Source: Marivirga sericea (lineage in GTDB: Bacteria; Bacteroidota; Bacteroidia; Cytophagales; Cyclobacteriaceae). From it: a stretch of DNA of 64,000 nt. Shown one piece after another: positions 17,416 to 26,241 of this stretch. Under the pieces are notes generated by a model, which made no database searches, was not told the DNA's origin, and saw nothing but the letters and a program-made list of their open reading frames with translations. Each line of letters starts with the position of its first letter. Within the stretch, counting starts at the first letter, position 1. The position numbers and the translations under genes were made by a program. The stretch is taken from NCBI RefSeq assembly GCF_900177665.1, contig NZ_FXAW01000002.1, positions 124,001 through 188,000 on the forward strand, read 5' to 3'.

Positions 17416-18351
17416 TTATTCTTCTGAAAGTTGTTCTCTAATTTCTTTTAATATTCTGTCTCCTCCCTTTTTTAATATTTGGCGAGCAATAAGTGTCCCC
17501 AATTCTTCTGCTCGAGAGGTCTCATCTGTCAATTTCATGGAAATTCTCTCTTGACCGTCTAAGCTAATAATTCCTGCTTCCATTTCAATAGAGTTAGTGT
17601 TCAGATTAGCCAATCCGAAAACCGGAATGCTACACCCTCCTTGAAGATAGCGCAAGTAGGCTCTTTCTGCTAATAAGCAATATTCCGTATTTCTGTGGTT
17701 AAGTGCAAATCGTAGCATTTGCTTTTTCTCCTCGCCTATATTTTTATGTACCTCTATTGCAACGGAACCTTGGCCTACCGCAGGAATGAATTCTTTTGTA
17801 GAAAGTTCTAATTTTATTTTTTCATCATATTCCATTCTATGGACGCCTGCATATGCAAGCAATATAGCGTCACATAATCCTTCCTCCATCTTCCTTATAC
17901 GCGTTTGCAGATTACCGCGGATATCTACTGTTTTGATATGTGGGTAAAAATGTTTTAAAGTAGCAATCCTGCGAGTAGAAGAGGTGCCAATAATTAATGG
18001 GTTGTCCTTGTTGTGAATGTCAACAGATTCTTTGTGGGAAACTAATACGTCATTTACTTTTTCTCTTTCGGTAAAAGCGATCAAATCGAAGCCTTCCGGT
18101 AATTCTGATTGCATATCTTTGGCACTGTGAACTGCAATGTCGATATTTCCTTCAGCAAGTTGAGCTTCGATTTCTTCAGTAAAAACGCCTTTACTACCAA
18201 TTTTCGAAATGGCTACATCTAAAATCTTATCTCCTTTTGTCTGAATAATGTTGATCTCTGCAGTGTGACCCGCCTTTACGATTTTATCTTTTACGTACTC
18301 TGCCTGCCATAATGCTAGTTTGCTGCCTCGAGTGCCTATTCTAATGTTCAT
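17416..18351 (-). CDS. hemC: Hydroxymethylbilane synthase HemC
   Basis: HemC polymerises four porphobilinogens to hydroxymethylbilane in tetrapyrrole synthesis. The protein of about 311 residues has the canonical start NIRIGTRGSKLALWQA, KGVFTEEIE, AVHSAKDMQ with the conserved Lys-Asp pair, TSSTRR, and GGCSIPV, whose Cys carries the dipyrromethane cofactor. A start at 18384 would overlap the upstream gene by 20 bp and add 11 extra residues; I chose ATG 18351, which gives the family-typical N-terminus and sits 13 bp after the upstream stop. It leads into a cyclophilin and an RmlD-like gene in one operon. Confidence 0.96.
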   Translation of the reverse strand: MNIRIGTRGSKLALWQAEYVKDKIVKAGHTAEINIIQTKGDKILDVAISKIGSKGVFTEEIEAQLAEGNIDIAVHSAKDMQSELPEGFDLIAFTEREKVNDVLVSHKESVDIHNKDNPLIIGTSSTRRIATLKHFYPHIKTVDIRGNLQTRIRKMEEGLCDAILLAYAGVHRMEYDEKIKLELSTKEFIPAVGQGSVAIEVHKNIGEEKKQMLRFALNHRNTEYCLLAERAYLRYLQGGCSIPVFGLANLNTNSIEMEAGIISLDGQERISMKLTDETSRAEELGTLIARQILKKGGDRILKEIREQLSEE

Positions 18352-18364
18352 CTTAGCTTTTCTG

Positions 18365-18811
18365 TTATTTTTGATGGTATTCAAAAGAAAGGTTTTCTTC
18401 TGTTACATCGACCACAAATCTACCACTCAATAATTTTCTACCCAATAAAATGGGGTTTTTCATGTGGCTGCGGTCGGAAAGGGAGAACTCAGTATTATAG
18501 ATTTTATTAAAAATTTTAATTTTTGTTTTTATCACATAGCGTTCTTGAACTTGACCATTAGAACTTTTAATTCGTTTTAATTTAAATTCAGAGGTTTTGA
18601 ATTTTTTAGCTTTCATGCCCTGACCTAGTCGTTTCCCGCTTATGGTATAAACCAAAAAACCTGTTCCTTCCTTAGTCTTTTCTATATGAATTTTAGAACA
18701 ATGGATGGCAGATGTATAGGCTCCTGTATCAATTTTAGCCTGAACTTTGGATAAACCCAATTCAGGTAAATCTAGTTTATCAATTCTACCGATGATTTTC
18801 TTACTCTTCAA
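18365..18811 (-). CDS. Retropepsin-like aspartic protease family protein (DUF785/RimB-like)
   Basis: The 148-residue protein has the retropepsin-like signature KIDTGAYTSAIHC (catalytic-type Asp28) followed by the conserved block PILLGRKLL. The family is often labelled ATP-dependent zinc protease, although it has no ATP or zinc motif, and it commonly sits beside RimK-type ligases; no rimK gene is visible here. The frame has no upstream ATG before a stop at 18821-18823, and no early internal Met, so TTG at 18811 is the likely start. It precedes hemC in the same operon. Confidence 0.82.
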   Translation of the reverse strand: MKSKKIIGRIDKLDLPELGLSKVQAKIDTGAYTSAIHCSKIHIEKTKEGTGFLVYTISGKRLGQGMKAKKFKTSEFKLKRIKSSNGQVQERYVIKTKIKIFNKIYNTEFSLSDRSHMKNPILLGRKLLSGRFVVDVTEENLSFEYHQK

Positions 18812-18844
18812 ATCTGAGTCTTACTTTAGCTAAATATTAAATTA

Positions 18845-18870
18845 AAAAAGCGCAGAAGTACTGCGCCTTT
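18845..18870 (-). terminator. Terminator after glutamate dehydrogenase
   Basis: On the minus strand GCGCAG-TACTT-CTGCGC forms a GC-rich hairpin followed by a T run. It lies 30 bp downstream of the dehydrogenase stop and before the next leftward operon. Confidence 0.88.
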
Positions 18871-18900
18871 AAATATATTAAAATTTATTAGATCAATGAA

Positions 18901-20175
18901 TCAATACCCACCACGATATTTATAAGTCTGTGCTACTTTATCGATTGCTACGATATAAGCTGCAATTCTCATAGGTACATTATATTCTTGAGAAGTTTTA
19001 TAAACTGCTTCAAAAGCATCTTTCATAATCCTATCAGAACGTCTATTCACTCGCTCTCGAGTCCATTTGTATCCCAATCGGTTTTGTACCCATTCAAAAT
19101 AAGAAACAGTAACCCCTCCAGCATTTGCCAAAATATCTGGTGCTACCATAATTCCCTTTTCATTTATAATATTATCGGCCTTCGCTGAGGTAGGACCATT
19201 TGCTCCTTCCACTATCAGTTTAGCTTGAATTTTACTGGCGTTATCATGTGTAATAACATCTTCTTTTGCAGCAGGAATTAAAACATCCACTTCTAAAGTC
19301 AATAAATCATTACCATCGATTTTTTCAGCACCTTCGAAACCTTCTAAGGTTCCATTATTATTGTTCCGATATTCAATAGCTTTCTTAATATCAATTCCAC
19401 TATCATTAAAATATGCGCCAGAAATATCAGAAATTGATTTAATGGTTGCACCTCTTTCTTCCAATAGCAAAGCGGCAAAAGAACCTACGTTACCGAATCC
19501 CTGAACAGCCATAGTAGCCTTATAAGGATTGATTTTCAATTTTTCCATAGCAGCTAAAGCTGATACCATCACACCGCGACCCGTAGCTTCAGTCCTGCCT
19601 AGTGATCCACCTAAAACCAATGGTTTACCAGTAACTACGGCATTTACCGTCATACCTTTGGATCTAGAATAAGCATCCATCATCCAAGCCATTTCTCTCG
19701 GTCCAGTTCCCATGTCTGGTGCTGGAATATCTCTGTCTTCGCCAAAAACATCTACCATCGATTCTGTATAGGAACGAGTCAATCTTTCAATTTCTCCGGC
19801 AGACATTGCTCTTGGATTACATTTAATACCTCCTTTTGCACCGCCATAAGGAATATCAACAACTGCACATTTCCATGTCATCCAGGCTGCTAAAGCTTTA
19901 ACTTCGTCAATATTCACCCCCATATCATAACGAACACCACCTTTGGATGGTCCTAAAATAGTAGAATGAATAACGCGATAGCCTTCAAAAACCTGAATGG
20001 AGCCGTCATCCATCGTGATGGGAAGATTGACAATAACCTGACGAGCAGGTGATTTCAATACATTGTAAATTTCATCGTCTAAACCTAAGTGTTGAGCTGC
20101 GATGTGAAATCGCGACATCATAGACTCAAAAGGATTTTCTAAGTCTTTAATTGGAGCCGGTTCGATATAACCCAT
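18901..20175 (-). CDS. Glutamate dehydrogenase (Glu/Leu/Phe/Val family)
   Basis: The 424-residue protein matches hexameric glutamate dehydrogenases of about 420 residues. It has the substrate loop GPSKGGVRYD (~75-84), Lys102 in MTWKCAV, the catalytic Lys114 in PYGGAKGGI (109-117), a Rossmann motif VQGFGNVGSFAA and the late block ANAGGVTVSYFEW. It interconverts glutamate and 2-oxoglutarate plus ammonium, linking nitrogen and carbon metabolism. Cofactor preference cannot be read with confidence. It is monocistronic, with its own terminator and an 89-bp upstream gap. Confidence 0.94.
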   Translation of the reverse strand: MGYIEPAPIKDLENPFESMMSRFHIAAQHLGLDDEIYNVLKSPARQVIVNLPITMDDGSIQVFEGYRVIHSTILGPSKGGVRYDMGVNIDEVKALAAWMTWKCAVVDIPYGGAKGGIKCNPRAMSAGEIERLTRSYTESMVDVFGEDRDIPAPDMGTGPREMAWMMDAYSRSKGMTVNAVVTGKPLVLGGSLGRTEATGRGVMVSALAAMEKLKINPYKATMAVQGFGNVGSFAALLLEERGATIKSISDISGAYFNDSGIDIKKAIEYRNNNNGTLEGFEGAEKIDGNDLLTLEVDVLIPAAKEDVITHDNASKIQAKLIVEGANGPTSAKADNIINEKGIMVAPDILANAGGVTVSYFEWVQNRLGYKWTRERVNRRSDRIMKDAFEAVYKTSQEYNVPMRIAAYIVAIDKVAQTYKYRGGY

Positions 20176-20264
20176 AGTAGTATTTGTTTTTTTTAAAAAC
20201 TTTGCGGTAAAATTAAGTATTTGTTAACTGATTTTTACTTTTTATGATGCTAATGTTGTAAAAA

Positions 20265-21104
20265 TCATTCAAAAAGCATCAAAAAAGCAGAAATAAATGG
20301 TGCGGATAACAAAAGTCCATCAAATCTATCTAAAAAACCTCCATGACCAGGAATTATCGAGCCTGAATCTTTTACTTCAATGCTTCTTTTGAAAAGTGAT
20401 TCGACTAAATCACCGTAAGTTCCAGCAATTACAATTATCCCTGCAATACAAAGCCATTGCCAATCTGCAATTTCATCAAAATTTGCTGCCATGATAATAG
20501 CAAAAACAAAAGCTAAAATAGTTCCGCCTAATGCTCCTTCCCAGGTTTTCTTCGGAGATATTCTTTCAAATAATTTGCGCTTTCCAAATTTCACTCCGGC
20601 AAAATATGCGCCTGTATCACTTGCCCACTGAATAAACAGGGCTCCAATTATGATTTGGAAGCTATAGGTGTCATTGTAGAAAACGGCAATATGCAAAAGA
20701 GCAAAAGGAACTGCCACGTAAATAATACCTAAAAAAGTGTAGGCAATATTGGTGAAAGGCTTTTTGTCGTTCTTTTTATAGAGTTTCACAAAATAAACAG
20801 TGGAGGCTATAGGGGCTATTGCAAAGTAAATGCGAGGATCCAAGTGCTCGGCATGAACTAAGAAGGTGATGCTATAGATGGATAAGCCAGTAATTGTACC
20901 CCAGAATTTCAGGGGCAACATTCCATCCATACCGACCAACTTATAAAACTCTAATTGTGTCATTGCACATAAGATGAAAAATACAGCGAAATAGGTCCAT
21001 TCACTGTAAATGATAGCTGAAAGAATAATTGCTACTCCTAATAAAGCAGCTATTATCCTTTGTGTTAAATTATTGTATTTACTCAAATTTGATCTCATCT
21101 TCAA
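20265..21104 (-). CDS. cdsA: Phosphatidate cytidylyltransferase CdsA
   Basis: CdsA makes CDP-diacylglycerol from phosphatidate and CTP at the inner membrane. The 279-residue protein has about seven to eight membrane helices and the C-terminal signature: SDTGAYFAGVKFGK, SPKKTWEGALGG, and GHGGFLDRFDGLLLS, which carries the catalytic acidic residues. The annotated start overlaps the DUF2007 gene by 26 bp; ATG 21098 is an alternative. It ends a three-gene operon with DUF2007 and a CPBP protease. This enzyme feeds all phospholipid headgroup synthesis. Confidence 0.95.
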   Translation of the reverse strand: MKMRSNLSKYNNLTQRIIAALLGVAIILSAIIYSEWTYFAVFFILCAMTQLEFYKLVGMDGMLPLKFWGTITGLSIYSITFLVHAEHLDPRIYFAIAPIASTVYFVKLYKKNDKKPFTNIAYTFLGIIYVAVPFALLHIAVFYNDTYSFQIIIGALFIQWASDTGAYFAGVKFGKRKLFERISPKKTWEGALGGTILAFVFAIIMAANFDEIADWQWLCIAGIIVIAGTYGDLVESLFKRSIEVKDSGSIIPGHGGFLDRFDGLLLSAPFISAFLMLFE

Positions 21105-21285
21105 TTAGTTTAATCGCACGCATCACTTCCTCCACAGTAACCACGATTTCGTAAAACCCTAGCTGATAAGCAGAATCCTTCTTATCTACAATAATGGCAT
21201 GGAATTCCTTGTCCTGCAAATAATCTTTTACGATTTGTGCTTGATAAAGCTTTTCTGTTTTAAAGACTGTTTTCCAGTTTTTCAT
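21079..21285 (-). CDS. DUF2007 small protein
   Basis: The 68-residue protein matches DUF2007, sometimes annotated as a putative signal-transducing protein: WKTVFKTEKLYQAQIVKDYL followed by an LG-x-Y-EIVV strand. It has no membrane helix. It is embedded between a CPBP protease (4-bp overlap upstream) and cdsA (26-bp overlap downstream), so it is co-translated with envelope lipid genes. Its role is unknown. Confidence 0.85.
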   Translation of the reverse strand: MKNWKTVFKTEKLYQAQIVKDYLQDKEFHAIIVDKKDSAYQLGFYEIVVTVEEVMRAIKLIEDEIKFE

Positions 21286-22220
21286 TCCTCAGCAGCTCCT
21301 TTCATTAATCTCATAAAGTAACGGAAAAATATTAAGCAGCTAAAAAGTCCAATGATAGATACATAGATAGGGACGGCCGTATCTACCTCAGAAGCATCAA
21401 AATCGTCTATATACTTCGGACCAACATACATTACTACAACCGCTAGACCATTATTTACAAAATGCGCTAAGATTGGATACCAAATATTGCCTGAATAAAG
21501 ATAAATGTAGCCAAATAGAGCACCTAATAGAATTCTTGGAACTACTCCAAAAAACTGCATGTGGAATGCACCAAAAATAATGGCACTTATCCAGATGGCA
21601 AGATGCGCATTCTTTGTAGCTGTTTGTAATTTGGTTTGTAATAAACCTCTGAAAACGAGTTCTTCACCGACTGCAGGCAGAATACCGATAATGAATAAGG
21701 CAATCAACATTTCCCCAAAGCTTCCGTACGAGCTAAAAAGTTCTGTCAATTCCATTAATCGATCTTCCATATTTCTTGCCCATTCTCCGAAGCCTCTTAG
21801 AAACTCTGGAAATTCTACATTCATATTCCATTCAATGATAATAGAATTAAAAATCATAAAGGAGAATGTGCTCAATACAATTAATATTGAAGGTTGAACT
21901 GCAAGATTTTTCTTGTTGATATATGATTTCCAGCTCATTCGATCAATCGTTTTAATAAAAAACAGTGTGAATAAGGTGAATCCAAGGAAATGACTTAGAC
22001 CTTGAGCCACATACATAAATATTTTACTTTTTGGGCTAAAGGGAGGTTCTAAGAGTTTTTGACTTTCCATAAAATCAACTCCTGTAGCCAACACAGCTAT
22101 ACCTGTGCCAATTAATTGACTGAAAAGATTCCATGCTAAAAACAGCAATACGAGGTAAAAAATTGAAGTCCAGGGATTTTTATGGAGAATTTGTGGGTTG
22201 TTATGCTTTAAAGAATTCAT
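21282..22220 (-). CDS. CPBP family intramembrane glutamic endopeptidase
   Basis: The 312-residue protein has about eight membrane helices and the Abi/CAAX-protease motifs: PAVGEELVFRGLL (motif 1, catalytic Glu pair), SAIIFGAFHMQFFG (motif 2, His) and YPILAHFVNNGLA (motif 3, His/Asn). All active-site residues are present. Family members cleave prenylated or membrane peptides, or act in signalling and bacteriocin immunity; the substrate here is unknown. It is the first gene of the operon with DUF2007 and cdsA and is divergent from dusB. Confidence 0.92.
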   Translation of the reverse strand: MNSLKHNNPQILHKNPWTSIFYLVLLFLAWNLFSQLIGTGIAVLATGVDFMESQKLLEPPFSPKSKIFMYVAQGLSHFLGFTLFTLFFIKTIDRMSWKSYINKKNLAVQPSILIVLSTFSFMIFNSIIIEWNMNVEFPEFLRGFGEWARNMEDRLMELTELFSSYGSFGEMLIALFIIGILPAVGEELVFRGLLQTKLQTATKNAHLAIWISAIIFGAFHMQFFGVVPRILLGALFGYIYLYSGNIWYPILAHFVNNGLAVVVMYVGPKYIDDFDASEVDTAVPIYVSIIGLFSCLIFFRYFMRLMKGAAEE

Positions 22221-22239
22221 ATAGTGCGTAAATTTACAC

Positions 22240-22247
22240 CAAAATTA
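22240..22247 (-). promoter_or_regulatory. Bacteroidota -7 box (TAATTTTG) upstream of the CPBP-cdsA operon
   Basis: An exact minus-strand TAnnTTTG match, 19 nt before the ATG at 22220, lies in the 38-bp gap to dusB. The divergent genes therefore share a very compact promoter region. Confidence 0.5.
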
Positions 22248-22258
22248 AGATTATCAAA

Positions 22259-23257
22259 TTGGTAAAGATAGGAAACATATCATTAGGCGAATTTCCATTG
22301 CTTTTAGCACCCATGGAAGATGTAAGTGACCCGCCTTTCAGAGCAGTATGCAAAGAAAATGGTGCGGACTTAATGTACACTGAATTTATTTCTTCGGAAG
22401 GTTTAATTCGGGACGCCATTAAAAGCAGGCAGAAACTAGATATTTTTGATTACGAAAAACCGATCGGCATTCAAATTTTTGGTGGTGATGAGGAGGCGAT
22501 GGCTATGGCAACCAGTATTGTTAATGTAACACAACCTGATTTGGTCGACATCAATTTTGGGTGTCCTGTCAAAAAAGTAGTGACCAAAGGAGCAGGCGCT
22601 GGAGTTTTGAAAGACATTGATTTAATGGTCAGGCTCACTGAATCTGTTGTAAGATCTACCGATTTGCCGGTTACGGTCAAAACGCGTTTGGGATGGGATG
22701 AAAGTTCGAAAAATATAGAGGAAGTAGCTGAAAGATTGCAAGATGTGGGAATAAAAGCCTTGTCTATTCACGGTAGAACTCGCCAGCAAATGTACAAAGG
22801 GGAGGCCGATTGGTCGTTGATTGCAAAGGTGAAAAACAATCCAAGAATTAATATTCCTATATTCGGAAATGGAGATATTGATTCTCCTCAAAAAGCATTA
22901 GAATACAGAAACAGATATGGTGTTGATGGGCTGATGATTGGACGTGCAGCCATCGGATATCCTTGGATTTTCAATGAGATTAAGCACTATTTTGAAACGG
23001 GTAAAGTATTACCTCCACCCAATTTGGATGACAGAGTAGAGACAGCTAAAAAACATCTTAAGTTTTCAGTGGAATGGAAAGGGGAAAAGTTAGGAATCTT
23101 TGAAATGAGAAGACATTATACCAACTATTTTAGAGGTATTCCTCATTTTAAACCGTATAGAACCCGTTTAGTAGAAGGTGAAAATTATCAAGCAGTATTA
23201 GATACTTTAGATGAAATAAACGAAGTTTTTGCCGATCAAATGATGGAACGGATATGA
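22259..23257 (+). CDS. dusB: tRNA-dihydrouridine synthase DusB
   Basis: DusB reduces uridines in the tRNA D-loop using FMN and NADPH. The 332-residue protein has LAPMEDVSDPPFR (FMN site), the active-site Cys in INFGCPVKKV, SIHGRTRQQMYKG, and the IPIFGNGDI strand and GLMIGRAAIG loop typical of the family. The frame has no ATG upstream of a stop at 22229-22231, so TTG 22259 is the likely start; it yields the usual MVKIGNI opening. The stop overlaps the EamA transporter start by 4 bp. Confidence 0.95.
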   Translation: MVKIGNISLGEFPLLLAPMEDVSDPPFRAVCKENGADLMYTEFISSEGLIRDAIKSRQKLDIFDYEKPIGIQIFGGDEEAMAMATSIVNVTQPDLVDINFGCPVKKVVTKGAGAGVLKDIDLMVRLTESVVRSTDLPVTVKTRLGWDESSKNIEEVAERLQDVGIKALSIHGRTRQQMYKGEADWSLIAKVKNNPRINIPIFGNGDIDSPQKALEYRNRYGVDGLMIGRAAIGYPWIFNEIKHYFETGKVLPPPNLDDRVETAKKHLKFSVEWKGEKLGIFEMRRHYTNYFRGIPHFKPYRTRLVEGENYQAVLDTLDEINEVFADQMMERI

Positions 23258-24147
23258 GCGAAAAAGAATCTGTAAGTCCTTTTTTAGTTTATGGCTTACT
23301 GTTTTTATTGGCACTGATTTGGGGGAGTTCATTTATCTTGATTAAGAAAGGATTACTGGTTTTTTCAGCCGGAGAAGTTGGCGCTATCCGAATATTTTCT
23401 GCTGCTTTAGTATTAACACCACTCTCTTTACCGAAGCTCAAAAGCCTAAATAGACGCCAATGGAAATGGTTATTTATTTCAGGGATGGTAGGGAGCTTTG
23501 GTCCAGCCTTTTTGTTTGCCTATGCTCAAACGCAGTTAGAAAGCGGGATTACTGGGGTGCTCAATGCTTTAACCCCTATTTTTGCGCTTTTAGTCGGAGT
23601 GTTATTTTTCAAAGGCAGTTTAAAGCTAAGAGATAGTCTTGGAATAGCCTTGGGATTTGGCGGAACAATCGTATTGATAATAGCAGGTTCAGGAGGGGAA
23701 CTTGGAAACTTTAACTTTTATGCGATTTTCGTGATTTTGGCAACGCTTTGTTATGGTTTTAACTTGAATATTCTAAAAACACAATTCAGTGTTTTAACCC
23801 CGAAAATAATTACCAGTATTTCTTTGGTTCTAATAGCACCTTTAGCGGGTGGCTATTTATTTGGCTCCAGTGATTTTGTGCAAAAAATGCAATATGAGGA
23901 AGGTGCTTGGTTAGCACTGCTATATATTAGCATCTTAGGTGTAATAGGAACAGCCTTCGCTTTAATTCTTTTTAACCGACTTGTCAAACTAACTTCACCC
24001 GTTTTTACCAGTTTTGTTACTTATATAATTCCGATCGTTGCTATTATTTGGGGTTTATTGGACGGAGAAATCTTAGTTTTTGGTCATTATATCGGAATTG
24101 TATTAATTATATTAGGGGTTGCTTTTGCTAATCGTCCTAAAAAATAA
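23254..24147 (+). CDS. EamA/DMT-family transporter
   Basis: The 297-residue protein has about ten membrane helices in two EamA repeats; the first begins LALIWGSSFILIKKGL, a standard signature. A second repeat follows after the YAIFVILATLCYGFNLN stretch. Such proteins export or exchange metabolites such as amino acids or nucleotide precursors, but the substrate cannot be predicted. It overlaps dusB by 4 bp, so it is co-translated with a tRNA modification enzyme; the link is probably only operonic. No terminator is visible before the next promoter. Confidence 0.9.
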   Translation: MSEKESVSPFLVYGLLFLLALIWGSSFILIKKGLLVFSAGEVGAIRIFSAALVLTPLSLPKLKSLNRRQWKWLFISGMVGSFGPAFLFAYAQTQLESGITGVLNALTPIFALLVGVLFFKGSLKLRDSLGIALGFGGTIVLIIAGSGGELGNFNFYAIFVILATLCYGFNLNILKTQFSVLTPKIITSISLVLIAPLAGGYLFGSSDFVQKMQYEEGAWLALLYISILGVIGTAFALILFNRLVKLTSPVFTSFVTYIIPIVAIIWGLLDGEILVFGHYIGIVLIILGVAFANRPKK

Positions 24148-24237
24148 TATTTGGACGATTCTAATATTAAGAAAATATTCCATCGATTTAAATATAATTA
24201 ACATTGAGAAAACACTTTATTTATTTAATAAATAGTT

Positions 24238-24266
24238 TTTGTTTTCAGTTAAAGCATTTATTTTTG
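24238..24266 (+). promoter_or_regulatory. Promoter (TTTG-17-TATTTTTG) for the DksA-like/scpB operon
   Basis: A TTTG at 24238-24241 and an exact -7 box TATTTTTG at 24259-24266 are separated by 17 bp, close to the phylum consensus. The predicted leader to the ATG at 24294 is about 23 nt. This is one of the two promoters in the window with both elements. Confidence 0.6.
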
Positions 24267-24293
24267 CCGCAAATAAACTAATCTAGAAGTGTT

Positions 24294-24680
24294 ATGAGTG
24301 ATAATGAGAAAACCCGATACAGTGCTGATGAGTTAAAAGAATTTGAAGATTTAATCACTAGCAAAGTAGATAAAGCAAAAGAGGAGCTAAAATATATTAA
24401 ATCCACCATTACTCGATCTGGAGATTCTGGTACGGACGGAACATCAGGAAATGTCAAAGTCTTGGAGGATGGAGCCGACACAATGGAAAAAGAGAGCATG
24501 AACCAGTTGGCAGCTCGCCAACAAAAATTTATCATTAATTTGGAGAATGCCTTAGTTAGAATAAAAAATGGCACCTATGGTATCTGTTCTGTGACTGGGA
24601 AGTTAATCTCAAAAGAAAGATTAAGGGCAGTTCCGCATACTACTCAGTCCATTGAAGCAAAGCTAGCTCAAGATAATTAA
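24294..24680 (+). CDS. TraR/DksA-family regulator lacking most zinc cysteines
   Basis: The 128-residue protein has the DksA layout: an N-terminal coiled-coil hairpin with acidic residues and a C-terminal block YGICSVTGKLISKERLRAVPHTTQSIEAK matching the DksA zinc-finger region. Only one of the four zinc cysteines remains (Cys in YGIC), as is common in Bacteroidota versions, so the fold is probably zinc-free. It likely binds the RNA polymerase secondary channel and tunes transcription. The stop codon TAA shares its last A with the scpB ATG, giving tight coupling. A two-element promoter lies upstream. Confidence 0.88.
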   Translation: MSDNEKTRYSADELKEFEDLITSKVDKAKEELKYIKSTITRSGDSGTDGTSGNVKVLEDGADTMEKESMNQLAARQQKFIINLENALVRIKNGTYGICSVTGKLISKERLRAVPHTTQSIEAKLAQDN

Positions 24681-25243
24681 TGGATTTTTTACTCAACCAT
24701 ATTGAGGCATTGATTTTCTGTGCCACTTCACCCTTGAAGATCCAGGAAATCCAAAAGTGCTTGTCAGAGATGTTTGAGGTAGATGTACCGAAAGAAGATA
24801 TAGAAGGTGCTCTGGAGAAAATTCTCAAAAAATATGAATCAGATGAATATTCCTTTCAAGTAGAGCATATTGGAGGCGGGTATCAGTTTATGACCAAACC
24901 CGCCTATCAAGCCAGTATAGGTATTATGCTAAAGCAGCAGTCTAAAAAGAGATTGTCGACCTCAGCACTTGAAACGCTGTCTATCATTGCCTACAAGCAA
25001 CCGATCACCAAAGGTGAAATGGAGCAGATAAGAGGAGTCAACTGCGATTATACTGTTCAGAAACTCCTAGAGAAAGAATTGGTAGAAATTAAAGGGAAGG
25101 CAGATGCTATTGGAAGACCTATTCTATATGGGACTAGCCAAAATTTCATGGAATATTTTGGGATCAATGATCTAAAGGATTTACCAACCCCTAAGGACTT
25201 TTCGCAAGAAGAAAATCAAATAGGAAAAGAAAACGAGGATTAG
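24680..25243 (+). CDS. scpB: Segregation and condensation protein ScpB
   Basis: ScpB is the kite subunit that binds ScpA in the SMC condensin complex. The 187-residue protein shows two winged-helix domains: HIEALIFCATSPLKIQEI (residues 6-23) at the start, and ALETLSIIAYKQPITKGEMEQIRGV, the most conserved family block, near 95-119. An acidic, Glu/Asn-rich C-terminal tail follows. scpA is not adjacent. Its ATG begins in the stop codon of the DksA-like gene, so expression of the two is linked. Confidence 0.94.
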   Translation: MDFLLNHIEALIFCATSPLKIQEIQKCLSEMFEVDVPKEDIEGALEKILKKYESDEYSFQVEHIGGGYQFMTKPAYQASIGIMLKQQSKKRLSTSALETLSIIAYKQPITKGEMEQIRGVNCDYTVQKLLEKELVEIKGKADAIGRPILYGTSQNFMEYFGINDLKDLPTPKDFSQEENQIGKENED

Positions 25244-25257
25244 TCAGAATAGAAGCG

Positions 25258-25265
25258 TAGTTTTG
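25258..25265 (+). promoter_or_regulatory. Possible -7 box (TAGTTTTG) upstream of rluB
   Basis: An exact TAnnTTTG match lies 50 nt before the pseudouridine synthase ATG. No matching -33 TTG is visible; the gene may also be read from the scpB transcript, 72 bp upstream. Confidence 0.3.
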
Positions 25266-25315
25266 TAATTGAAATAGTGATTGACCTTTGTTAATCGCTC
25301 AAAAATTTCAAGGCT

Positions 25316-26167
25316 ATGCGTAATAAAAAGTTCCCTAAGGATCAGAAACCCAAAAAATCTCATCAAATAAAAAAGTTTTCAAATCAGAAGAAAGCAGAAA
25401 CTCCTCAGTATGATATAAGTAAACTTAAATCAGCGGAGGTAAAAGAAAAGGAACTTAAAGAAGGTATACGTTTAAACAAATACATCGCTAATGCAGGTAT
25501 TTGTTCCAGACGAGAAGCTGATCAGCACATTGCAGATGGTAAAGTTAAAGTCAATAACAAAGTAGTTAAAGAACTTGGCTTTAAAGTGAAGCCAATGGAC
25601 GATGTCGCTTTTGAAGGCAAACCTATAAAAAGAGAAAAACTCGTTTATGTTTTGCTGAACAAACCAAAGGGGTTTATCACCACCATGGATGACCCTAAAG
25701 GAAGAAAGACTGTCATGGATTTAGTTTCTGCTGCTGGCGATGAACGTATTTATCCTGTCGGTAGGTTGGATCGAAATACCACAGGACTTTTACTTTTTAC
25801 AAACGATGGAGAATTAGCTAAAAAGCTAACCCATCCTAAACATAAGATAAAGAAAATTTATCAAGCGGAATTAGACAAACCCATAACAGAAGAAGATTTT
25901 CTTAGAATTGAAGCTGGCATCACCTTAGAAGATGGAGAGGTGAAAGTAGATAACATTGCTATTCTAACGCCAGATGCCCGAAGTATAGGTATGGAAATCA
26001 AAATGGGCAGAAACCGAATTGTAAGAAGGACATTTGAGCATTTAGGTTACGAAGTAGTCAAATTAGACAGAACCACCTTTGCTGGATTGACCAAAAAAGA
26101 CCTAGCAAGAGGTAAATGGAGATTTTTAAAAGAAAAAGAAGTCATTAATTTGAAGCATTTGAGGTGA
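25316..26167 (+). CDS. rluB: rRNA pseudouridine synthase, RluB/RsuA type
   Basis: The 283-residue protein has a Lys-rich N-terminal extension (~1-50), an S4 RNA-binding domain (LNKYIANAGICSRREAD, ~53-69), and the RsuA/RluB catalytic block YPVGRLDRNTTGLLLFTNDG with the catalytic Asp (~141-160). The late MGRNRIVRRTFEHLG motif is typical of this subfamily. It makes pseudouridine in 23S rRNA in the peptidyl-transferase region by analogy to E. coli RluB. The basic extension is common in Bacteroidota homologues. It converges on a sensor kinase gene with a GC-rich palindrome between them. Confidence 0.92.
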   Translation: MRNKKFPKDQKPKKSHQIKKFSNQKKAETPQYDISKLKSAEVKEKELKEGIRLNKYIANAGICSRREADQHIADGKVKVNNKVVKELGFKVKPMDDVAFEGKPIKREKLVYVLLNKPKGFITTMDDPKGRKTVMDLVSAAGDERIYPVGRLDRNTTGLLLFTNDGELAKKLTHPKHKIKKIYQAELDKPITEEDFLRIEAGITLEDGEVKVDNIAILTPDARSIGMEIKMGRNRIVRRTFEHLGYEVVKLDRTTFAGLTKKDLARGKWRFLKEKEVINLKHLR

Positions 26168-26241
26168 GATTTAGCAATACTTTTTTGTAGAGAAAAGCTG
26201 TATTAAATAAATAACAAATAAGACTTTTGTAAGTGTGTCTT

